Source: Rhizobium grahamii CCGE 502
GTDB taxonomy: Bacteria; Pseudomonadota; Alphaproteobacteria; Rhizobiales; Rhizobiaceae
DNA: 64,000 bases
NCBI RefSeq assembly: GCF_000298315.2
Contig: NZ_AEYE02000014.1
Location: 124,001 to 188,000, forward strand
Direction: 5' to 3'
In this document: one piece after another, positions 27,224 through 36,283 of the stretch
Numbering within the stretch: position 1 is the first letter of the stretch
How the letters are laid out: each line of letters starts with the position of its first letter
Translations under genes and position numbers: made by a program
The notes under the pieces: model-generated
The model's database searches: none
What the model was told of the DNA's origin: nothing
What the model saw: only the letters and a program-made list of their open reading frames with translations

Positions 27224-27256
27224 AAAAAAGCCCGGAAAGCCTGGGCTTTCCGGGCT
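27224..27256 (-). terminator. Rho-independent terminator of the iron-ADH gene cluster
   Basis: AGCCCGGAAAGC pairs perfectly with GCTTTCCGGGCT over CTGG; the minus strand then has six T. It follows the iron alcohol dehydrogenase stop by 28 bp. Confidence 0.92.
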
Positions 27257-27283
27257 AGTTCAGGTCCGCCTTCTTCTCTAAGT

Positions 27284-28429
27284 TCAGAAGCAATCCTTAA
27301 AGAGTGCCTTGGTATTTTCGAGCGTCATCTTCACCGGATTGCCGCCAGCGCTCGGATCTTCGATCGCCATGGCCGAAAGCTCATCGATTCGATCGGGCTT
27401 GATTCCCATCGCAGACAGGCTGTCGGGAACGCCAAGCTCGGAGCGAAGCTGCAGCACGTAATCGTAAAAACCGTCGAAGCCGCCGGAAATGCCGAGATAG
27501 GCAGCAGCGCGCGCGATCTTGTCCTCGATCGCTGAACGATTGAAACGCAGCACGGCCGGCATCACCACCGCATTCGTCATGCCGTGGTGGGTGTTGTAGA
27601 CGGCACCGATCGGGTGCGACAGCGCATGAATGGCGCCGAGACCCTTCTGGAACGCGACAGCACCCATCGCCGCCGCCGACATCATGTTGGCCCGCGCTTC
27701 AAGATCCGTGCCTTCCTTGTAGGCGCGCGGCAGGTATTCCTTGACGAGGCGCATGCCCTCCAGCGCAATGCCTGCCGACATCGGGTGGTAGAAGGGCGAG
27801 GAATAGGCTTCCAGGCAGTGCGCGAAGGCATCCATGCCGGTGCCGGCGGTGATGATCTTCGGCATACCGACCGTCAGTTCCGGGTCGGCGATGACAACGC
27901 CCGGCAGAAACTTCGGATGGAAGATGATCTTCTTCACATGCGTTTCGGAATTGGTGATGACGCTGGCGCGGCCGACTTCCGAGCCGGTGCCCGCCGTCGT
28001 CGGCACGGCAACGATCGGAGCGATCCCTTCGACGCTGGCACGCGTCCACCAGTCGCCGATATCCTCGAAGTCCCAGACGGGTCGCGTCTGGCCGGCCATG
28101 AAGGCCACGCATTTGCCGAGGTCGAGCCCCGAACCGCCGCCAAAGGCCACAACGCCGTCATGGCCACCATCCTTGAACGCCTTGACGCCGGCGTCGAGGT
28201 TCTTCTCGTTCGGGTTCGGATCGACGTCGGCGAAGATCGCACGGCCGAGACCGGCCTCTTCCAGAATGTCGAGCGCCGTCTTGGTGATCGCCATCGACGC
28301 CAGGCCGCGATCGGTGATCAGCAGCGGCTTCTTCATGCCAAGGCTCTTGCAGGCGTCCGCCAGTTCCTTGATGCGGCCCCGGCCGAGCTTGAAGGCGGTC
28401 GGATAGCTCCAGTTGGCTGTGATGTTCAT
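27284..28429 (-). CDS. Iron-containing alcohol dehydrogenase
   Basis: The ATG at 28429 (381 residues) overlaps the stop of the aldehyde dehydrogenase gene by 4 bp. Family III ADH marks are GGGSGLDLGK near residue 95, TAGTGSEVGRASVI, and the metal ligands in GMDAFAHCLEAY and HALSHPIGAVYNTHHG. It would interconvert an alcohol and its aldehyde with NAD(P). The tight coupling with an aldehyde dehydrogenase, and a glutamine-synthetase-like ligase upstream, suggest oxidation of an amino alcohol or its gamma-glutamyl derivative. Confidence 0.92.
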   Translation of the reverse strand: MNITANWSYPTAFKLGRGRIKELADACKSLGMKKPLLITDRGLASMAITKTALDILEEAGLGRAIFADVDPNPNEKNLDAGVKAFKDGGHDGVVAFGGGSGLDLGKCVAFMAGQTRPVWDFEDIGDWWTRASVEGIAPIVAVPTTAGTGSEVGRASVITNSETHVKKIIFHPKFLPGVVIADPELTVGMPKIITAGTGMDAFAHCLEAYSSPFYHPMSAGIALEGMRLVKEYLPRAYKEGTDLEARANMMSAAAMGAVAFQKGLGAIHALSHPIGAVYNTHHGMTNAVVMPAVLRFNRSAIEDKIARAAAYLGISGGFDGFYDYVLQLRSELGVPDSLSAMGIKPDRIDELSAMAIEDPSAGGNPVKMTLENTKALFKDCF

Positions 28430-29811
28430 GCTGTGACTTTCTTCAGATGGTAGGATTTCGGGCGCGTGAGGTTCTGGAAGCCGATGATCGACAATGAGCC
28501 GCCACGGCCGGTTTCCTTGACGCCGGTCCAGCAAAGCGCCGGATCGAGATAGTCCGCGCGGTTCATGAACACGGTACCGGTTTCGATCTCACGACCAAGC
28601 CGCCCTGCCCGCTCCGCGTCCTGCGTCCACAGCGATGCCGTGAGGCCGTACTGGCTGTCGTTCATCAGGGCGACTGCCTCGTCGTCGCTCTTCACCTTCA
28701 TGATGCCGACGGCAGGACCGAAGGTTTCTTCGCGCATGAAGGCCATCGAGTGATCGACGTTGACGAGGATCTGCGGCGCAAGATAGGCGCCACCATCGTC
28801 TTGCGGGAAAAGCTTCGGATCCACCAACGCCTTGGCACCCTTGGAGACCGCATCGGCGATCTGCTCGCGCACGACCTTGGCGAAACGCTTGTTTGCCATC
28901 GGCCCGAGCGATGTTTCCGGATCGAGCGGATTGCCGAGCTTGTAGTTCGACACCCAAGCGACCGACTTCTCGACGAAGCTGTCGTACAGCGATTCATGCA
29001 CATAGATGCGCTCGATACCGCAGCAGCACTGACCGGAATTATAGGTCGCGCCGTCCATCAGCGTATCGACGGCCGCATCGAGGTCAGCGTCTTCCATGAC
29101 GTAGCCTGGATCCTTGCCGCCGAGCTCGAGGCCAAGACCGGTAAACGTGCCGGCCGCCGCACGCTCCATTGACCGTCCGCCTTCTACCGAACCGGTGAAG
29201 TTCACGAAGTTGAAGCTGCCGGCGGCAATCAGTGCAGAGGTCGTCTCGTGGTCGAGGAACACATTCTGGAAGACGTCCTCGGGAACGCCGGCCTCGACGA
29301 ACGCCTGCACCAGCCGCTCACCGACGAGAAGCGTCTGCGACGCATGCTTCAGAACAACGGTGTTGCCCGCCATGAGCGCCGGCGCGATCGTATTGATCGC
29401 CGTCATGTAGGGATAGTTCCAAGGCGCCACGACGAAGACGACGCCATGCGCCTCGCGCTCGATGCGGCGCTCGAACTTGTCGCTTTCTTCGACGACCAGC
29501 GGCGCCAGCGCATCGGCGGCAATCGAGGCGACGTAGTTGGAGCGCTCGTTGAAGCCCTTGTACTCGCCGCCGTAGCGGATCGGTCGGCCCATCTGCCAGG
29601 CAAGCTCCGGCACGACGACGTCGGACATTTCATTGAGCCGCGCAACGCCCTTCAACACCAGCTGAACGCGCTGTTCCAGCGGCCGCTTTGCCCAGGACTT
29701 CTGCGCCTTGCGAGCGCGCGCCACAACGTCCTTCGCCGCGTCGAGCGACAGCGCCGGACGCTCGGCGTAAACCGATCCGTCGATCGGTGAAATGCATTGG
29801 ATCATTCCCAT
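28426..29811 (-). CDS. Aldehyde dehydrogenase family protein
   Basis: The start is set at 29811 (461 residues) after AGGATGAAG; 29805 (MIQCISPIDG) is equally possible. ALDH features are VVAPWNYPY, KHASQT, the catalytic Glu in LELGGKDPGYV (about residue 250), the nucleophile in NSGQCCCGIER (about 285), and EETFGPAVG. It oxidises an aldehyde to the acid with NAD(P)+. It sits between the GS-like gene (about 105 bp upstream) and the iron ADH gene (overlapping), so it probably works on the aldehyde made by that ADH. Confidence 0.93.
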   Translation of the reverse strand: MGMIQCISPIDGSVYAERPALSLDAAKDVVARARKAQKSWAKRPLEQRVQLVLKGVARLNEMSDVVVPELAWQMGRPIRYGGEYKGFNERSNYVASIAADALAPLVVEESDKFERRIEREAHGVVFVVAPWNYPYMTAINTIAPALMAGNTVVLKHASQTLLVGERLVQAFVEAGVPEDVFQNVFLDHETTSALIAAGSFNFVNFTGSVEGGRSMERAAAGTFTGLGLELGGKDPGYVMEDADLDAAVDTLMDGATYNSGQCCCGIERIYVHESLYDSFVEKSVAWVSNYKLGNPLDPETSLGPMANKRFAKVVREQIADAVSKGAKALVDPKLFPQDDGGAYLAPQILVNVDHSMAFMREETFGPAVGIMKVKSDDEAVALMNDSQYGLTASLWTQDAERAGRLGREIETGTVFMNRADYLDPALCWTGVKETGRGGSLSIIGFQNLTRPKSYHLKKVTA

Positions 29812-29916
29812 GATCTTCATCCTATGTTTTGGCATGCCGAAACCGGCGGACGCCCCAAACAATCTCCCGAGATATGGAAATCGTGTGACAGGACGCCGTC
29901 CGGCCTTGGCTACGCT

Positions 29917-31284
29917 TTATGCTCTTTCGAAACCGCGCGCCACTTCCCAGTCGGTAACGCGACGATCGTATTCTTCCTGCTCCCACTCGGCAGCACGGGT
30001 ATAGTGATCGATAACGTCATCGCCGAAGGCGCTACGCAGCATCTTCGATTCCGTCATGGCAGCGGTTGCCGCACGCAGAGTGCGCGGGATCTCGCGGACG
30101 CTGCGAGCGCCGTAGGCGTCGCCAACGAACGGCGCCTCCAGCTCCATCTTCTTCTCAATGCCGTCGATTCCGGCAGCGAGGAGTGCCGCAAAGGCGAGAT
30201 AGGGATTGAGGTCGGAGCCGCCGACACGGCACTCGATACGGATCGCGCGGGTATCGTCGCCGCAGAGGCGATAGCCGGCGGTGCGGTTGTCCTTGCTCCA
30301 GATCGCCTTCGTCGGCGCGAACGTGCCAGCCATGAAGCGCTTGTACGAGTTGATGTAAGGCGCAAGGAAATAAGTGATCTCGCTGGCGTGTGCGAGAAGA
30401 CCGGCCACATAGTTGTTCATCAACGGTGACATGCCGTACTTGCCGCCTTCCTCGTAGAAAAGCGGCGTCTTGCCGTCGGCGCTCCAGAGCGACTGATGGA
30501 TGTGCGACGAGCTACCAGCGGCATTGTAGTGCCACTTCGCGAGGAACGTGATCGCCTTGCCCTTCGACCAGGCGATCTCCTTGCAGCCGTTCTTGATGAT
30601 GGAGTGGCGGTCGGCCATGGTAAGCGCGTCGGCATAGCGGACGTTGATTTCCTCCTGGCCCGCGGACGCCTCGCCCTTCGAGTTCTCGACCGGAATACCG
30701 GCACCCTGAAGACCGGTGCGGATTGCCCGCATGACCTCCTCTTCCTTGGTTGTCTGGAAGATGTGGTAGTCCTCGTTGTAGGCGCTGGCGAGCTTGAGGT
30801 TGCGATAGCCGGATGCGTGTGCAGATTCATAGGTCTGGTCGAACAGGAAGAATTCCAGTTCCGAGGCCATGAACGCCTTCATGCCCATGTCTTCCAGTCG
30901 CTTGACCTGCTTTTTCAGGATCGCGCGCGGCGAATGCGGTACTTCTTCATGCGTGTGGTGGTCAAGGAGGTCGCAGAGCACGAGCGCGGTGCCTTCGAGC
31001 CATGGGATACGGCGCAGCGTCGAAAGATCGGGCTTCATCGTGTAGTCGCCATAGCCTTTTTCCCAGCTTGTCGCCTTGTAACCGGAGACGGTTTCCATCT
31101 CCATGTCGGTGGCAACGAGATAGTTGCAGCTATGCGTTTCCTTCCAAGCGCTTTCCAGGAAGTATTCGGCCTGAAAGCGCTTGCCCATCAGGCGGCCCTG
31201 CATGTCCACCTGGCACGCCAGAACCGTATCGATGCGCCCGTCGGCTACATCCTGCTTGAGATCGTCGAGGGTATAGATGCTCAT
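29917..31284 (-). CDS. Glutamine synthetase family protein (gamma-glutamyl-amine ligase-like)
   Basis: The ATG at 31284 gives 455 residues; the longer in-frame extension lacks features. It has the GS catalytic domain: ASELEFFLFD, GQEEINVRY, NAAGSSSHIHQSL with ATP-site His, NSYKRFMAGTFAPT and RIECRVGGSDLNPYL with the conserved Arg. The short N-terminal domain and divergence from GlnA recall PuuA and GlnA4-type ligases that join glutamate to a polyamine or ethanolamine. Its operon mates (permease, ALDH, ADH, amidohydrolase) fit such use rather than ammonia assimilation. Confidence 0.88.
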   Translation of the reverse strand: MSIYTLDDLKQDVADGRIDTVLACQVDMQGRLMGKRFQAEYFLESAWKETHSCNYLVATDMEMETVSGYKATSWEKGYGDYTMKPDLSTLRRIPWLEGTALVLCDLLDHHTHEEVPHSPRAILKKQVKRLEDMGMKAFMASELEFFLFDQTYESAHASGYRNLKLASAYNEDYHIFQTTKEEEVMRAIRTGLQGAGIPVENSKGEASAGQEEINVRYADALTMADRHSIIKNGCKEIAWSKGKAITFLAKWHYNAAGSSSHIHQSLWSADGKTPLFYEEGGKYGMSPLMNNYVAGLLAHASEITYFLAPYINSYKRFMAGTFAPTKAIWSKDNRTAGYRLCGDDTRAIRIECRVGGSDLNPYLAFAALLAAGIDGIEKKMELEAPFVGDAYGARSVREIPRTLRAATAAMTESKMLRSAFGDDVIDHYTRAAEWEQEEYDRRVTDWEVARGFERA

Positions 31285-31382
31285 GGTGAATCCGCCTGAA
31301 CTTGAACTGGAATCGGTGCAACGAAAGAGCATGCCGTGAAACGAGTGAGCCGCCCCTGATGCGTTTTCGTTGATCCGGAGAA

Positions 31383-31404
31383 CGGGGCCGCCATCGCGGC
31401 CCCG
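31383..31404. repeat. GC-rich hairpin between permease and GS-like gene
   Basis: CGGGGCCGC pairs perfectly with GCGGCCCCG over a 4-base loop. There is no T run, so it is more likely a processing or partial-stop hairpin than a full terminator. Confidence 0.5.
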
Positions 31405-31429
31405 GAGTCGGAGAGGGAAGTCGAAAACC

Positions 31430-32977
31430 TCAGGCTTCGCCGACGGCCTTTTCGGCCGCTGCGATCTCCGCCTGACGGCGCGCAACTTCGTCGCCGATCG
31501 GCGGTCCCTTGAAGCGACGGTTTTCGAAGCCGAACCATACGATCGCAGTCAGCACGAGGAAGCCGACGGTGATGTAGAGAGCCCAATCGTTGGGAGGCTG
31601 GATGCCGAGGACGAAGATCAGCACCATTGCCAGGATCGACAGGATCGCGAACAGCTTGAACATGCCCTCGCCGAGGTTCCACGGCCCCATCTTGTCCCAC
31701 TTCGATGTACCCCACGCGAAGAGACCGAGGGTGATCGGGATCGCGAAGGAGAAGAACAGGAAGATGACCGTGCACGATACGACGATCGTGTAAACCGGCG
31801 TCTCACCGATCGAAACGAGCGACGAGCCCCAGACGAAAAGGACCGCGAGGATCGATCCGGTCCAGATGGCCGCGACCGGAGTGCGATACTTCGGGCTGAC
31901 CTTCGACAGCGCCTTCGATGCCGGCAGACCGCCATCACGCGAGAAGGCGAAGATCATACGCGAGACCGAGGTCACCGTTGCCAAGCCGCACAGCCACTGG
32001 CTGACGAAGATGGCGAGGTAGAGCAGATCTTTGACAACAGGGTTCACCTGGCTGTCCATGGCCCAGAAGAACACGTTCCAGCCCTGCTTTGCTGCATCGT
32101 CCATATTCGGCAGCATCAGCACGAAGGCGCACAGCATGATGTAACCGAAGAGCGCCGACCACAGGACCGAGGAAACCATGCCGCGTGGCACGGAATGCGC
32201 GGCCTTGACCGTTTCTTCCGAGGTATGCGCCGAAGCGTCATAGCCGGTGATCGTGTAGATCGGTAGCAGCAGACCGAGCAGGAACACCCAGGCGCCCGAG
32301 GTCGACGGCCACACGTTACCGCCCGCCTCGCCGGAATAGTTGGCGAAGGTGAAGAGGCGAGCAATGTCGTAGGAAGGGGCAGCCAACAGGCAGACAGCGG
32401 CCAGTACGATCGCCGTCGCAAAGATCAGATAACCGGAGAAGTCCGTCAGCTTCGCCGTCAACCCAATCCCCATGTGGTTGACGAGCGCCTGCGCCCCGGT
32501 AATGATAACCAGGAAGACGATACGGACCGTTGTCGTGTCCGTGAGGCCGAAGTAGCTTGTCCCGAACGCGCCCATGAAGAAGTAATAGGTGCCGACGTTG
32601 ATCGCGCCGAGAACCGTGACGAGACCGAGCAGGTTGAACCATGCGGTCACCCAGCCGGTGAAGCGGTTGCCGAGGATCGAGCCCCAGTGGTAGAGGCCGC
32701 CCGCGGTCGGATAGGCCGAGCTGATCTGCGCCATCGCGACGGCGAACACCAGCGAGACGAAGCAACCGACCGGCCAACCGATGCCGATCGCCGCACCGCC
32801 GGCACCCGCCGTGGCTTGCGCCAGTGAGTTGATGCCGCCGGAGAGGATGCAAATAATGGAAAACGAAACGGCAAAGTTCGAGAACGAGCTCATCCGCCGT
32901 TCCAGCTCCTGGGCGTAGCCCATGGAGTGCAGGATATGCATATCCTGCTTCTTGTCGTGATCCGTGTAATCGGACAT
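31430..32977 (-). CDS. APC superfamily amino acid/amine permease
   Basis: The start at 32977 follows GGGGGAAG; 515 residues with about 12 hydrophobic segments. Near the N-terminus is RRMSSFSNFAVSFSIICILSG and then YPTAGGLYHWGSIL, typical of the amino acid/choline (GABA permease-like) branch. FAFSRDGGLPAS is the conserved loop before helix 9. The branch imports GABA, choline, ethanolamine or polyamines by proton exchange. It is followed by the GS-like gene, the likely next step for the imported amine. Confidence 0.9.
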   Translation of the reverse strand: MSDYTDHDKKQDMHILHSMGYAQELERRMSSFSNFAVSFSIICILSGGINSLAQATAGAGGAAIGIGWPVGCFVSLVFAVAMAQISSAYPTAGGLYHWGSILGNRFTGWVTAWFNLLGLVTVLGAINVGTYYFFMGAFGTSYFGLTDTTTVRIVFLVIITGAQALVNHMGIGLTAKLTDFSGYLIFATAIVLAAVCLLAAPSYDIARLFTFANYSGEAGGNVWPSTSGAWVFLLGLLLPIYTITGYDASAHTSEETVKAAHSVPRGMVSSVLWSALFGYIMLCAFVLMLPNMDDAAKQGWNVFFWAMDSQVNPVVKDLLYLAIFVSQWLCGLATVTSVSRMIFAFSRDGGLPASKALSKVSPKYRTPVAAIWTGSILAVLFVWGSSLVSIGETPVYTIVVSCTVIFLFFSFAIPITLGLFAWGTSKWDKMGPWNLGEGMFKLFAILSILAMVLIFVLGIQPPNDWALYITVGFLVLTAIVWFGFENRRFKGPPIGDEVARRQAEIAAAEKAVGEA

Positions 32978-33103
32978 GACTTCCCCCTGTTTAGCGATCA
33001 CCCGCGGGATTGCGAATGATCATCCAGTGCCAAAGTGCCCGTGACGTTTTCGCCTACGGGCGGATCGCAGTTAGACTGCTCCCTGGGGTCTTTTTCTTCG
33101 TTG

Positions 33104-33877
33104 TCAGGCGTCCAGGCTTTTCTGGAGAAGCCCTGTCAGATAGTCGGCCACGACCCCTTGACCGTCTTCGTCTGAGATGAGGTCGTTGCGGACCTCGATC
33201 ATTACATTGCGGAGCCCGTTGGACAGCCCATGCAGGATCAGCGTGTGGGTCACACCATCCGCAGGGCCATAGGGCTCGTTGCGTTCGATTTTGTAGAGAG
33301 GCGAGCCGGACGATGCGGCGTTCAAAACGCTGTCTGCAAAGCGGCTGTCTTCGTCGTGCAGTATACCAATTTCCACAGCGCGCGTCTTGCCGTGGTACAC
33401 CGGAGTGAAGCTGTGGACCGTTGCAATCACCGTCTCCTGCCCCCTCGCCTTGCGATCGCGAATCAGTGCGCGAATGGCGTCGTGGAAAGGAATATACAAC
33501 GCTTCTGTCCGCGCGAGGCGTTCTTCCGCGCTGAGATGGGCATTGCCCGGTATCTCGTAGACTTCGCTCTTTTCCGGCATGGCTCCGGTTGACTCCGGTG
33601 GCCTGTTGCAATCGTAGATCAGCCGAGAAAATCGCTGGTAGATGAGCGGGGCGTCGAGAGCCTCCGAAATCCCGCGGGCCACGGCCAAAGCGCCCGGATC
33701 CCAGGCAATATGACTTTCCAGCGCTTCATCGGAGAGACCGAGTGTTCCGTACCGCTCAGGCAGCAATCGGGATGCATGCTCGCAGATCAGCAGCAACGAG
33801 CTCTTGCCGTTCGGTCGCTCGACCGAAACGCATTCGCCTTCCGCTTCGCTTAGGACCTTGAACTGAGCAGCCACCAC
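33104..33877 (-). CDS. N-formylglutamate amidohydrolase family protein
   Basis: It starts at a GTG (33877), with a weak GGGAT upstream; 257 residues. Family marks are LLICEHASRLLPERY, HIAWDPGALAVAR, IYDCNRPPES, TVHSFTPVYHG and VMIEVRNDLI. Classic members (HutG) cleave N-formylglutamate in histidine use, but no hut genes are here. In this setting it could hydrolyse a gamma-glutamyl or N-acyl amide made by the GS-like pathway. It is first in the minus-strand cluster and divergent from the RpiR gene. Confidence 0.88.
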   Translation of the reverse strand: MVAAQFKVLSEAEGECVSVERPNGKSSLLLICEHASRLLPERYGTLGLSDEALESHIAWDPGALAVARGISEALDAPLIYQRFSRLIYDCNRPPESTGAMPEKSEVYEIPGNAHLSAEERLARTEALYIPFHDAIRALIRDRKARGQETVIATVHSFTPVYHGKTRAVEIGILHDEDSRFADSVLNAASSGSPLYKIERNEPYGPADGVTHTLILHGLSNGLRNVMIEVRNDLISDEDGQGVVADYLTGLLQKSLDA

Positions 33878-33953
33878 AGGCGCATCCCGATCATTAATAA
33901 AATATGTATAAGAAAAGAATTCTTCACGTTTCGACGACTGTCAAGCGCACTCT

Positions 33954-33998
33954 GAAAATTTCTTTTCATGACAGTAGTTGACATGGATTGTGACAGCG
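33954..33998. promoter_or_regulatory. Candidate operator region: TGAAAA palindrome and triple TGTCA repeat
   Basis: TGAAAA-TTTC-TTTTCA (33954-33969) is a 16-bp inverted repeat of the kind RpiR proteins may bind. Just beside it the minus strand reads TGTCA three times at 12- and 10-bp intervals (about 33970-33997), recalling Pho-box half-sites. Both lie between the divergent amidohydrolase and RpiR genes. Neither assignment is firm. Confidence 0.4.
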
Positions 33999-34053
33999 TT
34001 GTTAACTTTCAGTGGGAAAGTGGCACAAGACCAATCCCGGGGAGCATGATCGC

Positions 34054-34926
34054 GTGACCGCTGCGTCGAAGACAGTTTCGGACGTAATCCATTCGCATTT
34101 TGGCACGCTGACGCGGGCTGAAAAGCAATTGGCCGAGAGCCTTCTGGACAACTACCCTGTCTCCGGGCTGGGAAGCATAACGACGATTGCTGAGAACGCC
34201 GGTGTGTCAACGCCAACGGTCGTGCGCATGGTCCAGAAGCTTGGGTTCAAGGGCTATCCCGACTTTCAGGCGCATCTCCATCAGGAAGTCGAAGCAACGA
34301 TTTCAAACCCTATCGCCAAGCATGACCGCTGGGCCTCCAATGCCCCGGGCACGCATATTCTGAACCGCTTTGCCGACGCGATCATGGGCAATCTGCGCCA
34401 GACGCTAAGCGCGCTCGATACAGCGACGTTTGACAGCGTCGCCTCCCTCCTCTCCGACCGCAAACGCAGCCTCTACTTCGTCGGCGGGCGTATCACAGGC
34501 GCGTTGGCCGAATACTTCTTCACGCATATGCAGGTCATTCGCCCGAACACCGCTCTGCTCTCATCGAATTCGAGCAGTTGGCCGCAATATGTCCTCAACA
34601 TGAATCCCGGCGATCTGTTGGTCATCTTCGATATCCGCCGCTACGAGCAGGAGATGGTTAGCCTCGCGACCGCGGCCCGCAAGCGCGGAGCCGAGATTGT
34701 CGTGTTTACGGATCAATGGGGATCGCCTGCCGCCAAGCTCGCGCGCCACACGTTTCGCATACAGATCGAGGCCCCGTCGGCCTGGGATTCATCAGTCGTC
34801 ACTCTCTTTATTGTCGAAGCGCTGATCGAAGCCGTTCAGAGTTCGACATGGGACGAAACGAAAGAACGCATGAAAACGCTGGAGGGTCTGTTCGAACAAA
34901 CCAGGCTCTTCCGCAAACTCAGTTAG
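34054..34926 (+). CDS. MurR/RpiR family transcriptional regulator
   Basis: The GTG at 34054 (290 residues) follows CGGGGAG at good spacing. Residues about 5-80 form the RpiR helix-turn-helix (LTRAEKQLAESLL; VSTPTVVRMVQKLGFKGYPDFQAHL). Residues about 125-260 form a SIS domain that would bind a phosphosugar-like ligand (LYFVGGRITGALAEYFF; GDLLVIFDIRRYEQEM). It stands between the amine-type catabolic cluster (divergent) and the Pho-box ABC importer (downstream), and could control either. Confidence 0.9.
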   Translation: MTAASKTVSDVIHSHFGTLTRAEKQLAESLLDNYPVSGLGSITTIAENAGVSTPTVVRMVQKLGFKGYPDFQAHLHQEVEATISNPIAKHDRWASNAPGTHILNRFADAIMGNLRQTLSALDTATFDSVASLLSDRKRSLYFVGGRITGALAEYFFTHMQVIRPNTALLSSNSSSWPQYVLNMNPGDLLVIFDIRRYEQEMVSLATAARKRGAEIVVFTDQWGSPAAKLARHTFRIQIEAPSAWDSSVVTLFIVEALIEAVQSSTWDETKERMKTLEGLFEQTRLFRKLS

Positions 34927-35026
34927 GAGGGAAAATACGACAGAGAGATGACAGGCCGCGCTTGAGTGAACAACGTGTCGTAAATGAAACACCGCCGCCA
35001 ACTGCCTGCTATACAAAGAAAAAATA

Positions 35027-35044
35027 AGGTCATCAAACTGTCAC
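35027..35044 (+). promoter_or_regulatory. Putative Pho box upstream of ABC importer
   Basis: AGGTCAT-CAAA-CTGTCAC has the exact 7+4+7 PhoB layout, with a perfect second half-site. Weaker half-sites follow at the same 11-bp step (GCTTCAC, CGTCAGT). It shares GTCATCAAACTGT with the site before btaA. It ends 62 bp before the start codon of the binding-protein gene. Confidence 0.68.
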
Positions 35045-35106
35045 GAAAGCTTCACGTAACGTCAGTAACAGCATCGTCAGACACTGAACCACGAAGGAGA
35101 ACAACA

Positions 35107-36210
35107 GTGATCTCTAATATTTCTAGAATTCTTTCACTTTCTACTGCAATTGTTGTTGCTTCGACTGCAATCGCAGCCGCTGAACCGAGCGCTGAACTCA
35201 TCGCTGCCGCCAAGAAGGAAGGTACGCTGACCACCATCGCGCTTCCACACGACTGGTGCGGCTACGGCGACGTCATTGCCGGCTTCAAGGCCAAGTACGG
35301 TCTCGAAGTCAACGAGCTGAACCCGGACGCCGGTTCGGGCGATGAAATCGAAGCCATCAAGGCCAACAAGGGCAACACCGGCCCGCAGGCTCCAGACGTG
35401 ATCGACGTCGGCCTCTCCTTTGGTCCGTCAGCAAAGGCCGACGGCCTGATCCAGCCCTACAAGGTCTCCACCTGGGATTCGATCCCGGATAGCGCCAAGG
35501 ATGCTGACGGCTTCTGGTACGGTGACTACTACGGCGTCCTCTCGTTTGTCGTGAACACCGACATCGTCAAGGAAGTCCCGAAGGACTGGGCCGACCTGAA
35601 GAAGTCGGACTACGCCAACAGCATCGCCCTCGCTGGTGATCCACGCGCGTCGAACCAGGCTGTCCAGGCAGTTTACGCCGCGGGTATCGCAGCCGGTGAA
35701 AAGGATGCGACCAAGGCTGGTGAAGCCGGTCTCGCCTACTTCGCCGAGCTCAACAAGGCCGGCAACCTCGTTCCGGTCATCGGCAAGTCGGCTTCGCTCG
35801 CTCAGGGTTCGACGCCGATCGTCGTCGCCTGGGATTACAACGGCCTGTCCTGGCGCGACACGCTGAAGGGCAACCCGCCGGTTGAAGTCGTCGTTCCGGC
35901 ATCGGGCGTTAACGCTGGCGTCTACGTCCAGGCGATCTCCGCCTTCGCTCCGCATCCGAACGCTGCAAAGCTCTGGATGGAATACCTCTATTCGGACGAA
36001 GGTCAGCTCGGCTGGCTGAAGGGTTATTGCCACCCGATCCGCTTCAACGACCTGGCAGCCAACAAGAAGATCCCGCAGGAACTTCTCGACAAGCTGCCGC
36101 CGGCTGCTGCCTATGAAAAGGCAGTATTCCCGACCCTCGACGAGCAGGCTGCAGGCAAGGCCGCTATCACCACCAAGTGGGATAGCGTCGTCGGCGCCAA
36201 CGTCAAGTAA
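35107..36210 (+). CDS. ABC transporter periplasmic substrate-binding protein (spermidine/iron/phosphonate type)
   Basis: The GTG at 35107 follows AGGAGA; 367 residues with a signal peptide ending near AIAAAEP. It is a family 1/6 extracellular solute-binding protein: LIAAAKKEGTLTTIALPHDW, GDEIEAIKANKG, DVIDVGLSFG, WYGDYYGVLSF and AWDYNGLSWRD. The fold is shared by FbpA, PotD and 2-aminoethylphosphonate-binding proteins. The Pho box upstream makes a phosphorus compound a candidate ligand, but binding residues were not decisive. A hairpin terminator after it probably sets higher expression than the permeases. Confidence 0.88.
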   Translation: MISNISRILSLSTAIVVASTAIAAAEPSAELIAAAKKEGTLTTIALPHDWCGYGDVIAGFKAKYGLEVNELNPDAGSGDEIEAIKANKGNTGPQAPDVIDVGLSFGPSAKADGLIQPYKVSTWDSIPDSAKDADGFWYGDYYGVLSFVVNTDIVKEVPKDWADLKKSDYANSIALAGDPRASNQAVQAVYAAGIAAGEKDATKAGEAGLAYFAELNKAGNLVPVIGKSASLAQGSTPIVVAWDYNGLSWRDTLKGNPPVEVVVPASGVNAGVYVQAISAFAPHPNAAKLWMEYLYSDEGQLGWLKGYCHPIRFNDLAANKKIPQELLDKLPPAAAYEKAVFPTLDEQAAGKAAITTKWDSVVGANVK

Positions 36211-36224
36211 TCACTGACGCAAGG

Positions 36225-36252
36225 CCTCTCCGCCCCTTGGCGGAGAGGTTTT
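36225..36252 (+). terminator. Hairpin attenuator after the binding-protein gene
   Basis: CCTCTCCGCC pairs with GGCGGAGAGG over CCTT, then TTTT. It sits between the binding-protein gene and its permease genes and likely causes partial termination. Confidence 0.82.
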
Positions 36253-36283
36253 ATTCTCTATTGCCCCGATAAGGCTGTCGTCT

